A DNA stretch of 64,000 nt from Siphonodentalium dalli (GCA_032622095.1 CP136067.1:132683990-132747989), one strand, 5' to 3'; numbered from the stretch's first letter, positions 1-11,110 are shown. The notes: generated by a model not told the origin, from the letters alone. Program-made: numbers and translations.

Positions 1-1022
1 ATACCTGCGTTGATTGTAGGAAACCGACCATAATAAGATGAGTTTTATTAAAGGTACGGTTGGCCTTGGCGGTGGGTATCCTGTGAAAATATTTCCACCC
101 GTCAAAAACCGCCACAAACAGAAAGAACAACAAAATGTAGACAGACTTTGTCCGTATACAAATAAGAAATATCGCATAAACAGTATGTTATTGTCATATT
201 TGTGACCATTGTTATGTAAACAAAAGCATAAAAAGTTACTTTTCTGGTGTTTGTTTATATTATGATGGTAAACATAAAGAGCGTTCTTTGTGGGTGAATT
301 CCTGATATGGAACGAATAAAGAGCGTTTATGCCATTTGTGTGTGATTAGCCAGCAGCATTGTGCTGTCTTCTGTAACACAATCAGGCTCTTGTTTATGTA
401 AAATATAGTAAATCTTTATGATAACATGCTGTTTACGCGATGGTCATGGTATATATGAACGAGACTGTGTGCGTTTTAATGTTATTCTGTTTACGGTGAT
501 TGGAACAAATATGAACATTTTCGACAATTAAGGCCGCACGTGCCTTTAAGACCATTTTGCAACAACCATAGCGGTCATTATTACACTATTTTAGAACATA
601 TATGTTTTTGGATATTTAACGTAGACATCGAATCATTCTGATTACTTATTAGACACAGACCGCAAAATTTATAATTTGTGACATATAGCATCACTTTGCC
701 CCACCAATATCAAAGCTAACTCAGCAGAACCCACCAACACCATAGATAATTAGCAGGACCACTTTACCAGGGAAGCATACAGAGAAATAACTACCAACTG
801 ATTTAAAACGCCCAAATCGGGCGAACTTACAACTCACATTCAAACTGTAACAGTTCTACAACTGATTAGATATGCGTTGTTAGAATTATATAATAAAATT
901 ATCGAGAACATCTGCTCGTGTTCATCTTTATTTTGGTCGAGATTTGTTTTCTTCAAAAACTCGACTTAACGAGGGACTGTTATCGGCGGGCGGCCGGGTG
1001 TGCGGTCCTAATCATCTATAAC
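1..1022. other. No gene recognised (AT-rich intergenic)
   Basis: I see no conserved coding segment, RNA gene or clear repeat in this stretch. It is AT-rich and every reading frame is short. A phrase containing AAAGAGCGTT occurs twice near 278 and 318, which may be the trace of an old duplication. Confidence 0.5.
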
Positions 1023-1407
1023 TAAAGCTGCTTTCACAGACCGCGGCTGACGCATGCGGCCAACGCATGCATCTAGCATACCTCACATTGGCACATGCGG
1101 CTATCAGGTTATGCGCAACGTTTAAAACCATACATATATCCCTGGCGCTTTCACAGGGATGCGGTTGAAGAAAGTTTTGAAATAGGACTCGTTTAACAGC
1201 CGCAAGTTGCCCGCATCCCTGTGGAAGCGCCAATGATGTATGGTTTGAAACGTTGCCTATAGCGATATATAGCTGGATTCGTTGGCCGCATGTCACATGT
1301 GCATCAGCCGCAGGTCTGTGAAAGCTGCCTTTTCATACCTGCGACTGACGAATGCGACCAATGTATGCGGCTTTCGGGTAAACGCATTCACGTGAAAGCA
1401 GCTTTTG
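1023..1407. mobile_element. Foldback (MITE-like) element
   Basis: Two arms are inverted copies of each other. The left arm begins AAAGCTGCTTTCAC at 1023-1037. A matching inverted sequence ends near 1335, and another inverted copy of the terminus ends near 1407. Inside, about 1100-1165 (CCCTGGCGCTTTCACAGGGA) is the reverse complement of about 1205-1260, so the whole unit can fold into a long hairpin. There is no internal ORF of consequence. It is probably a non-autonomous DNA element that relied on a transposase encoded elsewhere. A target-site duplication could not be fixed because the outer ends are nested. Confidence 0.6.
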
Positions 1408-2769
1408 GGAGCAAAGTTTCAAACCATACATACATGTATATCACTGGGGTTGCGGATGATGCAGTTCAACGCATCCGTTTTCAAAACGTTTTGCGATCAC
1501 TAAATCGAAATAATTGTTTATTCTGAAGCCATGTGTACATGGGTTTAAAGAATTACATATCAGAAAAAATTATCAAAAGAGTACAAGAAATTCACTGGAA
1601 ACGTATTTAAATGTATGATGTATGTGACAAATATATATACACACACACACATATATATATATAAAATAAAAATAAATATTCAATATCATTAGATTTTCGA
1701 AATTTGGTCTGTGGTCTTTGAAAACTGAGGAGAACGGCTAGTTTTCGGTTGATTACACAGAGAAATATTCAAAGCCTCTTCGTGAAACGGGGATTGCTAG
1801 TTGACAAGTCCCGTTTCATGAAGAGGCTTTGCATGCTTTTCTGATATCGGATATCCAACCGTTGAGTATTACAAATGTCCCATTGTTGAGACTCAAAGTT
1901 GGACGTTTGTGTAGATTCAAGTTTTTGCGATTCACATAAAGTACAGTGCATGGTGGGGGTGTGCTCTGTGTTGAGGTGGTTTCAATTTGCATTCAGAAGA
2001 GAAAACATATCTGAATTGTATGGAGCGCCGGGGGCGAGAGCCGAATTTGTTTTTAAGTCGTGGCCACGAGAATAAGTCATGCGGTCAGATGCTCGTAGCC
2101 CGTTTATATATAACCATGGTATATGCGAGATATACACAATGAAAACACACTCCACACATTGGATCGATAAGCCTTGCCCTGTGTATTTTGATGTTGCGTT
2201 TTTTGACAATCGGTCTTCCGTATCATTTCTACAACACAATTATTATCGTCTCACTTGCAGCACGACGTTACCGTGTGATCGCCACGGAAGCGTTTTCATT
2301 CAGAGTATGGTCAATATATTGCCGACGGTGCAGTGTATTTTCGGATAGAAAACAAATAGGCCTATATATGTCGAAAGCAGAAACTAAGTCGCGAGTGGCA
2401 CCTCTGGTTGAGTTTTGATTATTTGGCACTCGGGACTTGGCTAGATGGTTTTCGTTTGGGTGGTCTCCACCTTGGAATTTCCAACTGCACCCCACCCATT
2501 GAACCACACCAAACTCACAAGTTTGCGTAATTCAATTTGCACACCCCCGGTGCTTTGATTTTCCCCAAATGTTCTTTCACAGACTACTATATGGTAGCCT
2601 ATTCTAAATGGACCAGTAGTCTTGTGGCCACTGGCCATGCAGGGAGATGAAAAGAATGGTTCGGCCCAGCATGAGATTAACAAATCCTAATATCTAGTGG
2701 TATAACGCCAGACAAATTTACACCCCGATTAATTTTTTCTTAAATTAATTAGCAAGTAACTAAAGCAAG
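1408..2769. other. No gene recognised; contains a short CA/TA microsatellite
   Basis: Apart from the hairpin at 1771-1830 and a (CA)n/(TA)n microsatellite at about 1633-1664, nothing in this interval is recognisable. The open frames at 1982-2683 overlap on both strands, have no family motif and look like chance frames. Confidence 0.45.
1771..1830. repeat. 60-nt near-perfect hairpin
   Basis: The segment starts AAAGCCTCTTCGTGAAACGGG and ends with its reverse complement with a single mismatch (CCCGTTTCATGAAGAGGCTTT). The two 21-nt arms are separated by an 18-nt loop. The size and near-perfect pairing resemble either a tiny foldback element or a small-RNA precursor. The sequence alone cannot separate these. 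Confidence 0.55.
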
Positions 2770-4310
2770 GTGATTGATTGATTTATTGCACAAGTCACAT
2801 AACAGTGAAACAAGCAAAACGTATATACACTATGTACACAAATTCGGATATCACATTCATCATTGTTCATATACACATACATGTTTATATATACAGCAGT
2901 AATTAAATTAGATTACACAATAATAGGCAATAAACGTAACAAGTATGATAATTACATGTGATCACCCTTAACAATAAATGATTTCGCTCATATAGAATAA
3001 GACACCTTCTTAAAGGCACACCTTAGGAATATGCATAGTCTTTTTATGAGGCTTATATTTTGAATAGATAGGAGACTATGGAATTTCTCTCTCGTAGGGT
3101 TCTTCCAAAAGTATTCAGGGATATATTGTTTTCTGATTTCATCCAAATGACTGCATATAATAACTAAATGGTATTCGTCTCCTAAATATTCTCCACATAT
3201 GGTGCATATTCTATTGTCATTATCATTTGGAGATTTCTTCCATCTTGCGCATTCTATAGGCAATTTATGATTTGCAGTTCTGAGCTTCAGGAGGTATATC
3301 GATATATTTGACGGCAACATCTTCAAGTAATTTGGGTAACCGTAGTCAGTTTTAATAAAACTATAAAATTGGGCCCTCGATGAAGCAGATGTGTTTATGT
3401 CAACGGGTAGTGCGTCCCAATGACGCTGTTTGAGAACAGTTTTTGCATTTCTCAGTTCAATAGCGGTCAGACCCGTCTGGGTGATCCACTTTGATTGCAA
3501 TTTCAAATCATAAAGAGCATTTTTGACAAAAGATAACCATTTGGAATTATTTTTGTCTGCTGTCTTTGAGTTCATCTCTTGAGTCTGATAAATTAAGGTA
3601 TAAATATTCTTAGCTGACTCAGAGCCGTCACTCGATACGAGCTTTGACCAATATGTCAGGGCTCGGCATGTCATTTCTATAGAAACGGGGTGTCGTGCGA
3701 ATTCTGCATAAACTATGTAATTGGGGGTACTCATTGTGATGGATGCAACCATCTTACAAAATTTTAGATGTAGTGTCTCTACACTTTGAGTACGTACAAA
3801 GCACCAGATCTCACTTCCATACAGTAAAATAGGTGAAATCATCTTATCGAATAAATCAAGCATAATATCAATGGGTAGGTTACGTGTTCGAACCTTATTA
3901 AGCAGGCCGTATATGGCTCTCGTTGCAGAATTAACTGTTTTCTTTATGTTCTGACAGAAGCGACCATTATAAAATAACTTAACCCCTAAATAAGTGAATT
4001 CTTTAACTATTTCTAGGCTACAGCCTCTATACATGAATATGGGGAGATTTTTTAAACCATTTCTTTGTGAAAATCATTAATTTGGTCTTTTTTGTATTGA
4101 CTTGAAGTTTCCAAGCCTCTGCATAATCGGCAAAGGCGAGGAGAGCCCTATGCATATTATCTTCGTCGTCAGAAAATAGAACTGTATCGTCGGCATATAA
4201 AAGACATAACACACGGAAGGGCACAGAACACACGGGTCGGCCGATTGTTAGACCCCGATGTGAGAACCTTTTGAAAATCTGAACATGAAAATGTGACAAT
4301 CCTGGCATCT
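2770..4310 (-). mobile_element. 5'-truncated non-LTR retrotransposon (LINE) on the minus strand
   Basis: Read on the minus strand, the element runs from the end of an RT domain through a C-terminal CCHC module and a 3' UTR. It ends in CAATAAATCAATCAATC at about 2770-2790. The upstream RT fingers, endonuclease and any ORF1 are absent, as expected for a 5'-truncated LINE. The short ATCA-type tail replaces poly(A). The left boundary on the coding side, near 4250-4310, is approximate because recognisable homology fades just before the YADD motif. Confidence 0.8.
2988..4308 (-). pseudogene. LINE reverse transcriptase C-terminal half, frameshifted
   Basis: Two overlapping minus-strand frames make up one broken ORF. 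The upstream part (4308 down to 4027, 93 codons) carries the RT active-site motif LLYADDTVLF, with YADD at about 4197-4186, followed by the thumb-like WKLQVNTKKT stretch. The downstream part (4034 down to 2988, 348 codons) continues with FTYLGV, the ILLYGSEIW motif typical of LINE thumb regions, and a terminal CX2CX8HX4C zinc-binding module (CTIC...H...C) near 3165-3215. The frame changes by one base at an A-rich run near 4048-4053, so this copy cannot make the intact protein. The endonuclease and the first RT blocks are missing. The clade is uncertain. A more decayed relative of the C-terminal region lies at 20512-20898. Confidence 0.82.
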
Positions 4311-4361
4311 AGACTGGCATCAAGCTTTCCAATTCGGGGAATTGTTTAACCTGACGCTCAC

Positions 4362-6279
4362 CCTAAAACCCCTGTCACACTCAGGCCGGCGCTCTCACTG
4401 CGCTGCAAAAGTACCAACATATGAGTAACACGCAGGAGGAGCGCCGAAAACTGTCGAAAATTGTCAAACTTTAAAAACAAAGTATGCTCCTATTGCGTTC
4501 CTACTTTGTCAAGTCTCACGCTCTTAGTGCGTTCAAGTCGCTGTCATTGTGATGCTAGTACGTTCTCAATAAGTTCGCAAAACGTTCTCTGCGCGGGCGC
4601 GGAGAGTATAGATAGCGCCTCCTACGTTCTCCAATCATAGTCAGTTTTTAGGTTGTGGGGAAAATACCCAACACTCCGCAATAGTTTAGCTGTCCGATTA
4701 AACTACTGTCACACTCCGCTGCGATCAGGCCGGCGCTTGCATTGCGCTGAAAAATAATCAAAGCGCCAAGCAAAGCGCAGTAAGGTATCCAAGAACGTAT
4801 TGGTGACGCAGTGGACACTGGCTAGGACGGGAGAGGGTCCCCATGATCGCCCCAGAGCGCCGCGCTTGTTTTGTGCATGCACAAAACAAGCGCAGAGGTT
4901 TGGCGTTCTGACCAGGCGTAGTACCGTCGCCATGACGGCGCAATGCGTACTAACAACGCAATGACAACGACTTGAACGCATTAAGAGCGTTTACGACGTG
5001 GGGAAAACGCAGTGAGAGCGTGTGAGAGCGTGAGACTTGACAAAACAGGAACGCGATGAAAACGTGATAAGCGGGATAGGGCATAGCTTGTCACGCGCGC
5101 CGCATGTATGACTGGTGGGGAGTTTCTCGTTTCGCGTGCGGGCTGACTTTATCAATGGGTGTTTTATTAGTTTTATTTATAGAATGGGAATTTTTGGGAA
5201 TATTTAAAAGTCAAACTGCGAGCTGGAGGCCGAGTCCCGTAAAAGGTGCTTGTAGTTGGGGAAATTAAATTTCGTTTATTGTGTTAATCAACGTTGATTA
5301 ATGTTGATTTTTGGTTTGTGGTAAACTATATGTGTACTACAAATGAAAGAAATTTCTGCAGCCCACTGGGGGTTGTGGTCCGAGACGGTCGAGTCGACCA
5401 CCGGTTCGTTAATTAGGTGCTAGTTGTTATTGTTATTTAACGGAATTCTGAGTTGGTCATTCGCAAAACCAATATATTTTATATTCTAAAATTACATTTA
5501 TAATATATGATCTTGAGCGCGTTACCATTTCTGACATTGCTTCTCTTGTTTTAACAGATTGAAAATTTCTGACAATTTTCCGCGCTTCCACTGTGCGTTA
5601 CTCGTATTTTGATACTTTTTTAACTCAAAGCAAATGCCAGCTTGATCGCAGCGGAGTGTGACAGTGGTATGAGCAGACCGCATTTCAAAGTGCATGGGAT
5701 CGTAGTGTAAACCTGCTGTAAACGCCGGAAGAACGCCATGTATAACGCTTGGGCGTAAAGCGAGCGCCAGAGTCGCAGTGGCAGCACAATGTGGACGTTC
5801 TATGAGCGGGAATCAGTCCATAACACCCCATGACAGCGCAGAAAGAGCGCAATAAGTTTTGGACAGAGCCTCATTGAGCGTATTAGGGACGGGAAAGGCA
5901 CGTAGGGATAATTTGATTAAGCTTACTGTAGTCGCAAAAGACAAGATTAATTTCTTGCTGCGACCACGAGAAGCTAATATGCGCTCTTGATACGTACACA
6001 TAACGCTCACGTCGCTCGATTGGCGCTTCGCTTTGCGCTGTCACGACGACAGTACTACGTCCTGGTCAGAACGCCGAGCCTCTGCGCTTGTTTTGTGCAT
6101 GCATAAAACAAGCGTGGCGCTCTGGCACCTATGGGCGACCATGAAGATCCTCGGCCGTTGTAGCCAGTGTCCACTGCGTCACCAATCGGTTCTTGGAGAC
6201 CTTAGTGCGTTTAGGTGGGCGCTTTGATACTTTTGCAGCGCAATGAGAGCGCTGGCCTGAGTGTGACAGGGGCTTTAGG
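4362..6279. mobile_element. Nested foldback DNA element, GC-richer than its surroundings
   Basis: The left end CCTAAAACCCCTGTCACACT (4362) is the reverse complement of the right end, which finishes ...GGGGCTTTAGG at 6279. The match continues through TCAGGCC and the GCGCTCTCAYTGCGCTG block. A second left terminus, CTGTCACACTCCGCTGCGAT, starts at about 4706 and has its inverted partner at about 5640-5665. The block at 4741-4960 is the reverse complement of about 6000-6245. This is best read as one element nested in, or recombined with, a relative. No transposase is visible, so it is non-autonomous. The target duplication is unresolved. Confidence 0.65.
4862..4893. repeat. Perfect 32-bp palindrome inside the foldback element
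   Basis: The sequence from GCGCTTGTTTTG through the central GTGCATGCAC to CAAAACAAGCGC is its own exact reverse complement. A copy with a few mismatches lies in the right arm near 6085-6115. It could extrude a cruciform or bind a dimeric protein; neither is shown by the sequence. Confidence 0.85.
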
Positions 6280-6979
6280 TTTGAAAATTGCCACCTGATG
6301 CCCATTTCAGTCCAGAATTTTGCAAATGAAAAGGAAATATGCAAATGTTGGTGTAAAAACAACAAATTCGTCACTAAGATATTGTTGGAAAATCAAACTA
6401 CGAGAACAATTTCAACCTAATTTTGGTGTGATTTTCCAATTAATGTTGCATTAGGTTTGACTACAGTTGGGGGGGGGGTCTTTTAACTACCCCTGTCAAC
6501 ACGCCCCTGCTTTGCACCCCATGCTAAGAGTGCGGTCTTGCATTCACTGATCGATTCTAAATTATGTTGGGTGGCACATGTGGAGGAGTCAGGGGGTTAC
6601 ATCCCCACCCCTGTCGGGGATGGATAGCCACCCCGTCGACGAGCTCTGCAATGGTCAACCCGGTGGCTAAAGCCCGCCCCCTGTCAGGGAATCGTATTAG
6701 TAGGGCGGCTCCGTGTCAAAAAAAGGGTGAATCGTGCATTTTAAGGTAAAAGCAACAAACTTTGTATACAACATCCTGATGTGATATCTTGTGGATTTGG
6801 ATATCATGCCAAGCTAGGGAAAGCCCATGGTTGCCATGGTAACCACCGAAAAACATAGCCGCCAAAAATGCCAAATTGGCTTTTTGCGGAAGTGCGATTT
6901 TGGTGCCCCTCTCCCTGCACTGCACCCCTGACTCAAATAGCGCCACTTTTGCCGCCTTGGAAGCACACGATTAGTTTCC
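6280..6979. repeat. Dispersed repeat copy interrupted by the LINE
   Basis: The last part, about 6890-6979, carries the phrase CCCTGACTCAAATAGCGCCAC, shortened here. It recurs downstream at about 11585-11610 and in a weaker form at about 11715. The earlier part holds a G run at about 6470-6478 and a GGTTGCCATGGTAACC palindrome at about 6827-6842. No credible gene is present. An open frame at 6868-7332 spans the LINE boundary and has no ORF1-like features. Confidence 0.6.
6973..6979 (+). repeat. Target-site duplication, 5' copy, of the LINE (AGTTTCC)
   Basis: AGTTTCC occurs here and again at 11487-11493, directly after the A-rich tail of the LINE. Joining the flanks across the two copies restores the host repeat (...CGATTAG-TTTCCTC...). 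A neighbouring repeat copy at about 11630 reads CCATTAGATTCCTC, which supports the assignment. Confidence 0.72.
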
Positions 6980-7318
6980 CCCACCCTAAATTCAAAGAAT
7001 GGCGGCCACGCAAACGGGAAACTCGGAACGACAGGACGACTAAACCGGAAAGCAGGTGTAAAATAGCTTTTAAATTTTCAGATTCCCCCACAGATGTGAG
7101 AATGGTGTGCGAGATGTATGGATGTAAATTGTTAAATTTGTATTTGTCAATCCTCAATATACTCAATCGTCTTATGTGTTGCACTTATGTTTATGTTCAT
7201 GTTTATTTCTATCGTGAAACCATGTCGCTGATATATCTTTTTCAGTCTCACATGCATGCATATATGGAAATTGTGGTGGCTTCGCCTTGTCTAGGACGAG
7301 TTAGTGTCGACTATTTTA

Positions 7319-10300
7319 ATGTCAACTCCTAATATTATCTCTGTCAACTGTCGAGGGCTAAACGAAAATAAGAAGCGACGCGACGTCCTCAACTATCTAA
7401 AATCCTTAGATGCTTCAATTTACTGTATTCAAGATACTCACTTTACCACAGATCTCCAAAATATTGTCAGATCTGAATGGGGGTTCGAATGTCGATTTGC
7501 CAGTTATAATTCACAATCTAGAGGTGTGGCGGTTCTGTTCCGAAATAATTTCCAGTTCAAGATAAATGAGACGTTTTCGGATAAAAATGGTAATTTTTTA
7601 ATACTTGACATTACAATTGAGGATTTTCGGCTCACATTGGTTGTTATATATGGACCCAATAAAGATGAACCAAAATTTTACAAAGATCTAAACGACAAAA
7701 TATTCGAGATTGGCAATACTCAAATTTTAATATGTGGTGACTGGAATTTAGTCCAGGACAACTCGATCGATACAAAAAATTACGTTAACGTCAACAATCC
7801 TAAAGCGAAAGCCGAAATTGAAAATTTAAAGAGTAGACACGATTTAGTAGATCCATGGCGATTGACCCACCCCTCCACCAGACGGTACACATGGCGAAGA
7901 ACCTCTCCTCTTAAGATGGCTCGACTTGATTACTTCCTTATATCGTCCGATCTTATGAGTCTTATATCAGATAATCCTGATATTCTTCCTGGCTATCGTA
8001 CCGACCACTCAATCATCAAACTGAATCTCCAATTTAATAAAATCAAACATGGTCGTGGGTTGTGGAAATTTAATAATTCGCTTCTTTTGAAAAAGGAATA
8101 TCAGGAAATAGTCAAACAAACAATTAAAGAAAATGTGGAACGGTACAGTAAGAATAACACAGAAGGCTCACTTACTGTGTCACCATCTTTGTTTCTCGAT
8201 GCATTGTTGTTAGATATCAGAGGCAAAAGCATTCAGTTTTCCACCCGCGTTAAGAAGGACCAAATAAGTAATGAAAAACGGCTGATTCTAAATAAAACAG
8301 AAACCGAAAAACAACTGCGCGATTCAGATAGCACAGATCCGACCGATATATTGGGGAAAATTAGAGATATCGACACAGAACTGGAAAAAATTCGGAAAGA
8401 TAAAATGAACGGCCTCCTTGTCCGAACGAGAATTAAATATATGGAGGAGGGGGAGAAACCAACAAAATATTTCCTTAACATGGAAAAACGAAATTTCATT
8501 TCAAAAACAATCAAAGAAGTTATAGACAATAGCGGTCAACACATTTCCGAACCCACCGGCATTATTGAATGTACCAAAAACTTTTACACAGAGTTGTACA
8601 CCGAAAAGCCTTTGTCGGCCAATCATGATACAAAAAAAATTCCACATAACATTAGAGTTACCCCGCTTACCCCAAACCAAACATCGTCTATTGAAGGAGA
8701 ATTATCTCTCTCAGAACTAACAGAAGCTCTTAGAAACATGAAAAACGGAAAATCACCTGGTCCCGATGGGTTTACGGTCGAATTTTATAAACTATTTTGG
8801 CCAGAAATAGGTCCATACGTATTAGAATCATTGAATCATTGTTTTCAAAAAGGCGAACTGTCCATAATGCAAAAACAAGGAGTTATAACCATGATCCCCA
8901 AAAAAGACAAAGACAGGAAATACCTAAAGAACTGGCGCCCAATTACACTACTGAATGTTTCCTACAAACTGGCATCCGCTTGTATTGCTAACCGCATGAA
9001 GAAAACACTCCCTTTCATTATAAACGTAGATCAGTCAGGATTTATCCCGGGCCGTTTCATCGGTGACAGTACACGCATAATATATGATATGTTATATGAA
9101 ACGGACAAACGGAACATGTCTGGTATGCTTTTACTTATTGATTTCGAGAAAGCATTTGATACGGTCTCCTGGTCTTTCATCGAACAATGCTTAGAAAAAT
9201 TTAATTATGGAGAAACGATCAAAAGGTGGATCAAAACATTTTACAACGATATTCAATCAGCCGTCTTAGTTAATGGCAATTTGTCTTCATTTTTCAAGCC
9301 AGCCAGAGGCTGTAGGCAAGGCGACCCGTTATCACCGTATATTTTTCTCTTATGCGCCGAGATATTCGCTGAAATGATAAGAGGAAATAAGAAAATAATA
9401 GGTGTTACCCTCGACGAGACAGAGTACAAAATAAACCAATATGCAGATGACACTACACTTTTACTAGATGGGAGCGAAGCCAGCCTCAGAGAATCTCTAT
9501 CCGTGCTTGAATCATTTGCTACTATGTCGGGCCTGAAGGCTAATATAGACAAATGCCAAATAGTCTGGTTGGGCTCTCAGAAAATGAACACATCAGTTCC
9601 TTCAGAATTCAAAATTAAAGTTTCGAATACATTCACAGCCCTCGGAATTAAATACAGCACCAATTTGTCCGAAATACCAGAAATTAATTTCAGAGACAAG
9701 ATCGACAACATGAAAAAGATAATAGACAAATGGAAATATAGACATATCTCACCCATCGGTAGAATAACAATTATCAAGTCTATTCTCATTCCAAATATTG
9801 TACACCTTCTCCAATCCCCCCCAAATCCAAAGCAAGATATCCTTGACGAAATCAATAGAATTCTATTCAAATTTGTATGGAACAATAAACGCGACAGGGT
9901 CAGTCGTACACAACTTTGCAGGGGTTATGAATATGGCGGACTAAAAATGATTAATATAAAACATTTCAACGATGCTCTCAAAATAACCTGGATGCGCAGA
10001 TGTATCACGAAGTTACCCCCATGGTTGAACATAACACCCCGAGAAATTTCAGATCCCTTACTAGCGACTTATGGCTCAAAATACATCAACACTGTTCTAT
10101 CAAAAACTGGGAACCCTTTCTGGCGCGACGTTCTTATGGCTTGGAAGAGTTGCTTGAAAAATATGCCAAACGATAACTCACCCCTAGCGACTCAGACTGT
10201 TTGGAACCACGATGAACTCCGAATGAATAAAGACGCAATAAATAGTAGCGAGTGGAAGGAAAATGGCATCTTATTTATAAACGATCTTATCACACCAGGA

Positions 10301-11110
10301 AATAAACTGCACACACTTGAAAGTTTCACCGCCAAATTTGACATGCCCACCACTTTCTTGACATTGCAAAGTGTCAACACGCAGATCCGCATTTTATCAA
10401 AACAGACGAAAAAAGATCTCACTAGCAATGAGACCCCCTTTATTCCAAACAATATTCACCTGCTAACAAAAAGTAAACATGGATGTAAGGAATTTTACAA
10501 CCTCCTTATCTCAGACAATGGTCAATTCCCACTGTGTGTATCAAAATGGAAAAGAGATATGGGACCTAATACAACCAAAAGTTCATGGTCTCATATATTA
10601 TCATCGCCATTCAATTGTCTGCGAGATTCTAGATTACAATGGTTTCAATATCGGATAAATACACGTATTTTGGGAACCAAAAGGTTGCTATTTCTTATGA
10701 AAATATCTGTAGACGATTACTGTAACCGGTGTAATTTACCTGAGAACATTACCCACATATTCTATGAATGCTCTGCCGTAAAATTATTCATAAATGACAC
10801 ACAAAAATGGCTGGATGAACACAAGCTGGACATCTCTATCACTCGTAGCAACATAATGTTCGGCCCTCCCCGCCAGCAAAATTTCAGTGTCAAAAATTTA
10901 TTTCTGACATTGCTTAAATATTACATATACAAAACCAAATTTGACCCCGATACCTTATCCCTGAAATCATTTCTACGTGAACTTGATGAGAGATACCGGT
11001 TAGAGAAATATATAGCACTAAAGAGAGATATCCTCAACGACTTCGAATTTGAATGGTGTGAGATATACCTTGCCCTGTCAAGTACTTTGAGGACAAATAA
11101 CTATTTGTGA
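7319..11110 (+). CDS. LINE ORF2-like protein: APE endonuclease plus reverse transcriptase
   Basis: This is a 1,263-residue polyprotein that would nick target DNA and prime reverse transcription from the nick. I chose the ATG at 7319, because the longer frame from 7304 begins with GTG. The N-terminal ~235 residues are an APE-type endonuclease: SVNCRGLN near residue 8, CIQDTHF, VVIYGPN, CGDWN, and the terminal TDHS. The usual glutamate of the QETH motif is aspartate here. The RT follows with NGKSPGPDGF, NWRPITLLNV, DQSGFIPGR, LLIDFEKAFDT, GCRQGDPLSPY and the catalytic YADD at residue 708 (9440). A CX2CX7HX4C zinc module begins at residue 1135. The phrase EGEKPTKYFLNMEKRN resembles L1/Tx1-group elements. 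There is no stop or frameshift along 3.8 kb, so it could still be functional. Confidence 0.9.
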   Translation: MSTPNIISVNCRGLNENKKRRDVLNYLKSLDASIYCIQDTHFTTDLQNIVRSEWGFECRFASYNSQSRGVAVLFRNNFQFKINETFSDKNGNFLILDITIEDFRLTLVVIYGPNKDEPKFYKDLNDKIFEIGNTQILICGDWNLVQDNSIDTKNYVNVNNPKAKAEIENLKSRHDLVDPWRLTHPSTRRYTWRRTSPLKMARLDYFLISSDLMSLISDNPDILPGYRTDHSIIKLNLQFNKIKHGRGLWKFNNSLLLKKEYQEIVKQTIKENVERYSKNNTEGSLTVSPSLFLDALLLDIRGKSIQFSTRVKKDQISNEKRLILNKTETEKQLRDSDSTDPTDILGKIRDIDTELEKIRKDKMNGLLVRTRIKYMEEGEKPTKYFLNMEKRNFISKTIKEVIDNSGQHISEPTGIIECTKNFYTELYTEKPLSANHDTKKIPHNIRVTPLTPNQTSSIEGELSLSELTEALRNMKNGKSPGPDGFTVEFYKLFWPEIGPYVLESLNHCFQKGELSIMQKQGVITMIPKKDKDRKYLKNWRPITLLNVSYKLASACIANRMKKTLPFIINVDQSGFIPGRFIGDSTRIIYDMLYETDKRNMSGMLLLIDFEKAFDTVSWSFIEQCLEKFNYGETIKRWIKTFYNDIQSAVLVNGNLSSFFKPARGCRQGDPLSPYIFLLCAEIFAEMIRGNKKIIGVTLDETEYKINQYADDTTLLLDGSEASLRESLSVLESFATMSGLKANIDKCQIVWLGSQKMNTSVPSEFKIKVSNTFTALGIKYSTNLSEIPEINFRDKIDNMKKIIDKWKYRHISPIGRITIIKSILIPNIVHLLQSPPNPKQDILDEINRILFKFVWNNKRDRVSRTQLCRGYEYGGLKMINIKHFNDALKITWMRRCITKLPPWLNITPREISDPLLATYGSKYINTVLSKTGNPFWRDVLMAWKSCLKNMPNDNSPLATQTVWNHDELRMNKDAINSSEWKENGILFINDLITPGNKLHTLESFTAKFDMPTTFLTLQSVNTQIRILSKQTKKDLTSNETPFIPNNIHLLTKSKHGCKEFYNLLISDNGQFPLCVSKWKRDMGPNTTKSSWSHILSSPFNCLRDSRLQWFQYRINTRILGTKRLLFLMKISVDDYCNRCNLPENITHIFYECSAVKLFINDTQKWLDEHKLDISITRSNIMFGPPRQQNFSVKNLFLTLLKYYIYKTKFDPDTLSLKSFLRELDERYRLEKYIALKRDILNDFEFEWCEIYLALSSTLRTNNYL

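Noticed and set aside
4362-6279. CpG island or promoter
   Set aside because: The GC enrichment is explained by the inverted-repeat arms of a DNA element.
7304-7318. Upstream start of the LINE protein (GTG at 7304)
   Set aside because: A nuclear eukaryotic element should start at ATG. The first one, at 7319, lies just before the conserved endonuclease N terminus.
6868-7332. ORF1 of the LINE
   Set aside because: The frame starts in the host repeat upstream of the target duplication, lacks zinc-knuckle or coiled-coil features, and overlaps ORF2 only by chance.
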